64,000 bases of DNA, taken from Methanobacterium paludis (lineage in GTDB: Archaea > Methanobacteriota > Methanobacteria > Methanobacteriales > Methanobacteriaceae). The translations under genes and the position numbers were made by a program. Each line of letters starts with the position of its first letter. The first letter of the stretch is position 1. The stretch covers positions 2,047,001-2,111,000 of the forward strand of contig NC_015574.1 in NCBI RefSeq assembly GCF_000214725.1. The letters run 5' to 3'. Shown one piece after another: positions 62,612 to 64,000 of this stretch. The notes beneath the pieces were generated by a model that saw nothing but the letters and a program-made list of their open reading frames with translations, had not been told where the DNA came from and did not search any database.

Positions 62612-64000
62612 TTACTGCTGAAGCTTCCAATGGGTTGGGTCGTAGTATCTTTCAAGTACAGCGTTAGTTATAAGTTCCATCAGACGCATTGCACCATTAT
62701 ATCCAACTATCGGATGCCTATGGTACCCGATTCTATCGTAAACTGGGAATCCTGCTCTTATCAATGGGATGCCCTGATCAAGAGATAATAGTCTTCCATC
62801 TGAAGTTCCTATCATGAGATCAACAGGGTTTTCTTTAATGTAAACTTCAAAAGACCTCATATCCTGCTCAAACAGAACATCTATATCAGTTCCAGTTTCT
62901 TTCGAGATCTTTTCCATGTCCTCAGGGAAACTGTTACTATTTGCACCTGTACATACCATAGTAGGTTCCATACCAATCTCCCCAACAAACCTGGCCAGTC
63001 CAGTTGTTATGTCTGGATCTCCGAATATAGCCACTTTTTTGTCGAATAAATATCTTGAAGCATTGTCAGCTATTAAATCTACCAACATTCCTCTTTCATC
63101 CAGGATACTATCCGGTATATTACAATCTGTAAGTTTTTTCAGGTTTCTTAGGAACTGATCTGTATTCTGCAGACCTATCGGTGGTGTTTCTATGATCGCA
63201 GGCACATTGTGCTGTTTTTCAAGTGACGTCGCTGCAGATCCTGCATATTTACACATAGCTATTGTTCCTTGACTATTTGCAGAATCACGGATTTCATCTA
63301 CTGTAGTTCCTCCTTTTGGGAAGTATGGTCTTGTTGGTGTTACCGAAGGTCGAAGTGGTGAATCAAATGGATCCGAGGTATCTGTTAACATTGTTCCCTC
63401 AATTCCCATGAGCTCCAGAATATGTTTGATCTCCCTTATATCACCAGGGTTCACTATTCCAGGGATAATGTTTACCTTTTCAGTGGGTTCACCAGGTTCT
63501 GCAAGGTTATCCACAAGGGCTTTAACTCCCACATCGTAACCTGTAAAATGGTTTCCAACAAAACTTGGAGTGGCTATTGGGATTACCTCTATTTTATCAA
63601 GGCCTTTGTTGTCCTCACTCATGGTTTTAAGCTCTTTTTTTGTGGTATCCACAAATCCAAATACATCGTCTCCTATGATTTCACTTGAACAGGTTGTTAT
63701 TGCACCTATAAGATCAGGTTTGAATCTTACTGCAAGGTTTTTTATACCCGAACTTATGTTCTTTCTTCCTCCAAATACTGCGGCATCTTCGTGCAGTGAT
63801 GAAACTGCTATTTCTGCAGGTTCACGGAAATGACGTGCAAAGTTGTACCTTACAAATGTTGAACACCCCTGAGACCCATGCACTAATGGAAATCCATGGT
63901 GCACCCCCATAACTGCAAACATTGCTCCCAGAGGTTGACATGTTTTAAGTGGGTTGATTATAACATTTCTTTCTCTTTTTATAACATTTATACCACTCAT
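62612..64000 (-). CDS. nifK: nitrogenase molybdenum-iron protein beta chain
   Basis: A 462-residue NifK. P-cluster cysteines are at LKTCQPLGA (C21), HGSQGCSTF (C46) and TTCSSEIIGDD (C104). The N-terminal extension of bacterial NifK is missing, as usual in archaea. The ATG is exactly at the window edge, so the ribosome binding site and upstream nifD cannot be seen. Confidence 0.93.
   Translation of the reverse strand: MSGINVIKRERNVIINPLKTCQPLGAMFAVMGVHHGFPLVHGSQGCSTFVRYNFARHFREPAEIAVSSLHEDAAVFGGRKNISSGIKNLAVRFKPDLIGAITTCSSEIIGDDVFGFVDTTKKELKTMSEDNKGLDKIEVIPIATPSFVGNHFTGYDVGVKALVDNLAEPGEPTEKVNIIPGIVNPGDIREIKHILELMGIEGTMLTDTSDPFDSPLRPSVTPTRPYFPKGGTTVDEIRDSANSQGTIAMCKYAGSAATSLEKQHNVPAIIETPPIGLQNTDQFLRNLKKLTDCNIPDSILDERGMLVDLIADNASRYLFDKKVAIFGDPDITTGLARFVGEIGMEPTMVCTGANSNSFPEDMEKISKETGTDIDVLFEQDMRSFEVYIKENPVDLMIGTSDGRLLSLDQGIPLIRAGFPVYDRIGYHRHPIVGYNGAMRLMELITNAVLERYYDPTHWKLQQ

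Noticed and set aside
59549..64000. Alternative nitrogenase (vnf/anf) or bare nif-like cofactor genes
   Set aside because: The K-E-N-X order, three cluster cysteines in NifK and E/N pair fit molybdenum nitrogenase; no G subunit gene is seen.

Overview
The window is chromosomal DNA of a methanogenic archaeon of the order Methanobacteriales, most likely the genus Methanobacterium. The evidence is an A-type ATP synthase operon with a two-hairpin proteolipid, the archaeal tRNA enzymes TiaS and Thg1, archaeal-type nif genes, a CbiM-type metal transporter, TATA-box promoters with GGTGAT or GGAGG ribosome binding sites, AT-rich intergenic DNA, and large threonine/asparagine-rich surface proteins carrying a transglutaminase-like domain, as in pseudomurein-walled methanogens. 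No 16S rRNA gene is present, so the species cannot be fixed.

Layout. 1-11.9 kb holds housekeeping genes: an RNase J-like beta-CASP protein, a tRNA-binding protein, a PRC-barrel protein with aspartate dehydrogenase, Thg1, a JAMM protease, SerA, a YbjQ protein, an unknown TIM-barrel-like protein, and an HTH regulator divergent from TiaS. 12.2-16.8 kb is an organic-acid cluster: an MmgE/PrpD protein, a U32-like protein, a fumarase-alpha paralogue and a citryl-CoA-lyase-type citrate synthase. 16.9-26.1 kb is the complete A1Ao ATP synthase operon (H-I-K-E-C-F-A-B-D plus a small DUF22-like gene). 26.4-33.4 kb holds small conserved genes, an ATP-grasp enzyme, tRNA-Gln, a Cas4-like nuclease without any CRISPR, and a cobalt/nickel ECF transporter (CbiM, PDGLE protein, CbiQ) lacking its ATPase.

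33.8-54.4 kb is accessory-like. It contains an HTH gene preceded by a strongly structured element whose compensating G-U pairs point to a minus-strand RNA, a lipoprotein gene broken by a frameshift, two large secreted multidomain proteins sharing Ig-like repeats in opposite orientation around an aldo/keto reductase, a remnant of a transglutaminase gene, a DrrAB-type ABC exporter, an MBL-rhodanese fusion, TspO, an AlkD-like protein, tRNA-Ser and several membrane proteins. 54.7-56.5 kb carries a small exporter and inositol-phosphate synthase.

56.7-64.0 kb is the downstream half of a nif operon on the minus strand: nifK, nifE, nifN, a NifX/NifB-like protein, a ferredoxin and a molybdopterin oxidoreductase. 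A 23-bp tandem repeat of six copies lies between nifN and the NifX-like gene. nifH, the nifI genes and nifD would lie beyond the right edge.

The best candidates for new biology are the minus-strand structured RNA at 34284-34422, the surface proteins with a putative zinc-peptidase domain and a glycosidase-plus-transglutaminase architecture, the fumarase-paralogue/citrate-lyase/PrpD cluster, and the nif-internal tandem repeat with the attached molybdopterin enzyme. All function calls rest on motif recognition by eye; no database search was run.
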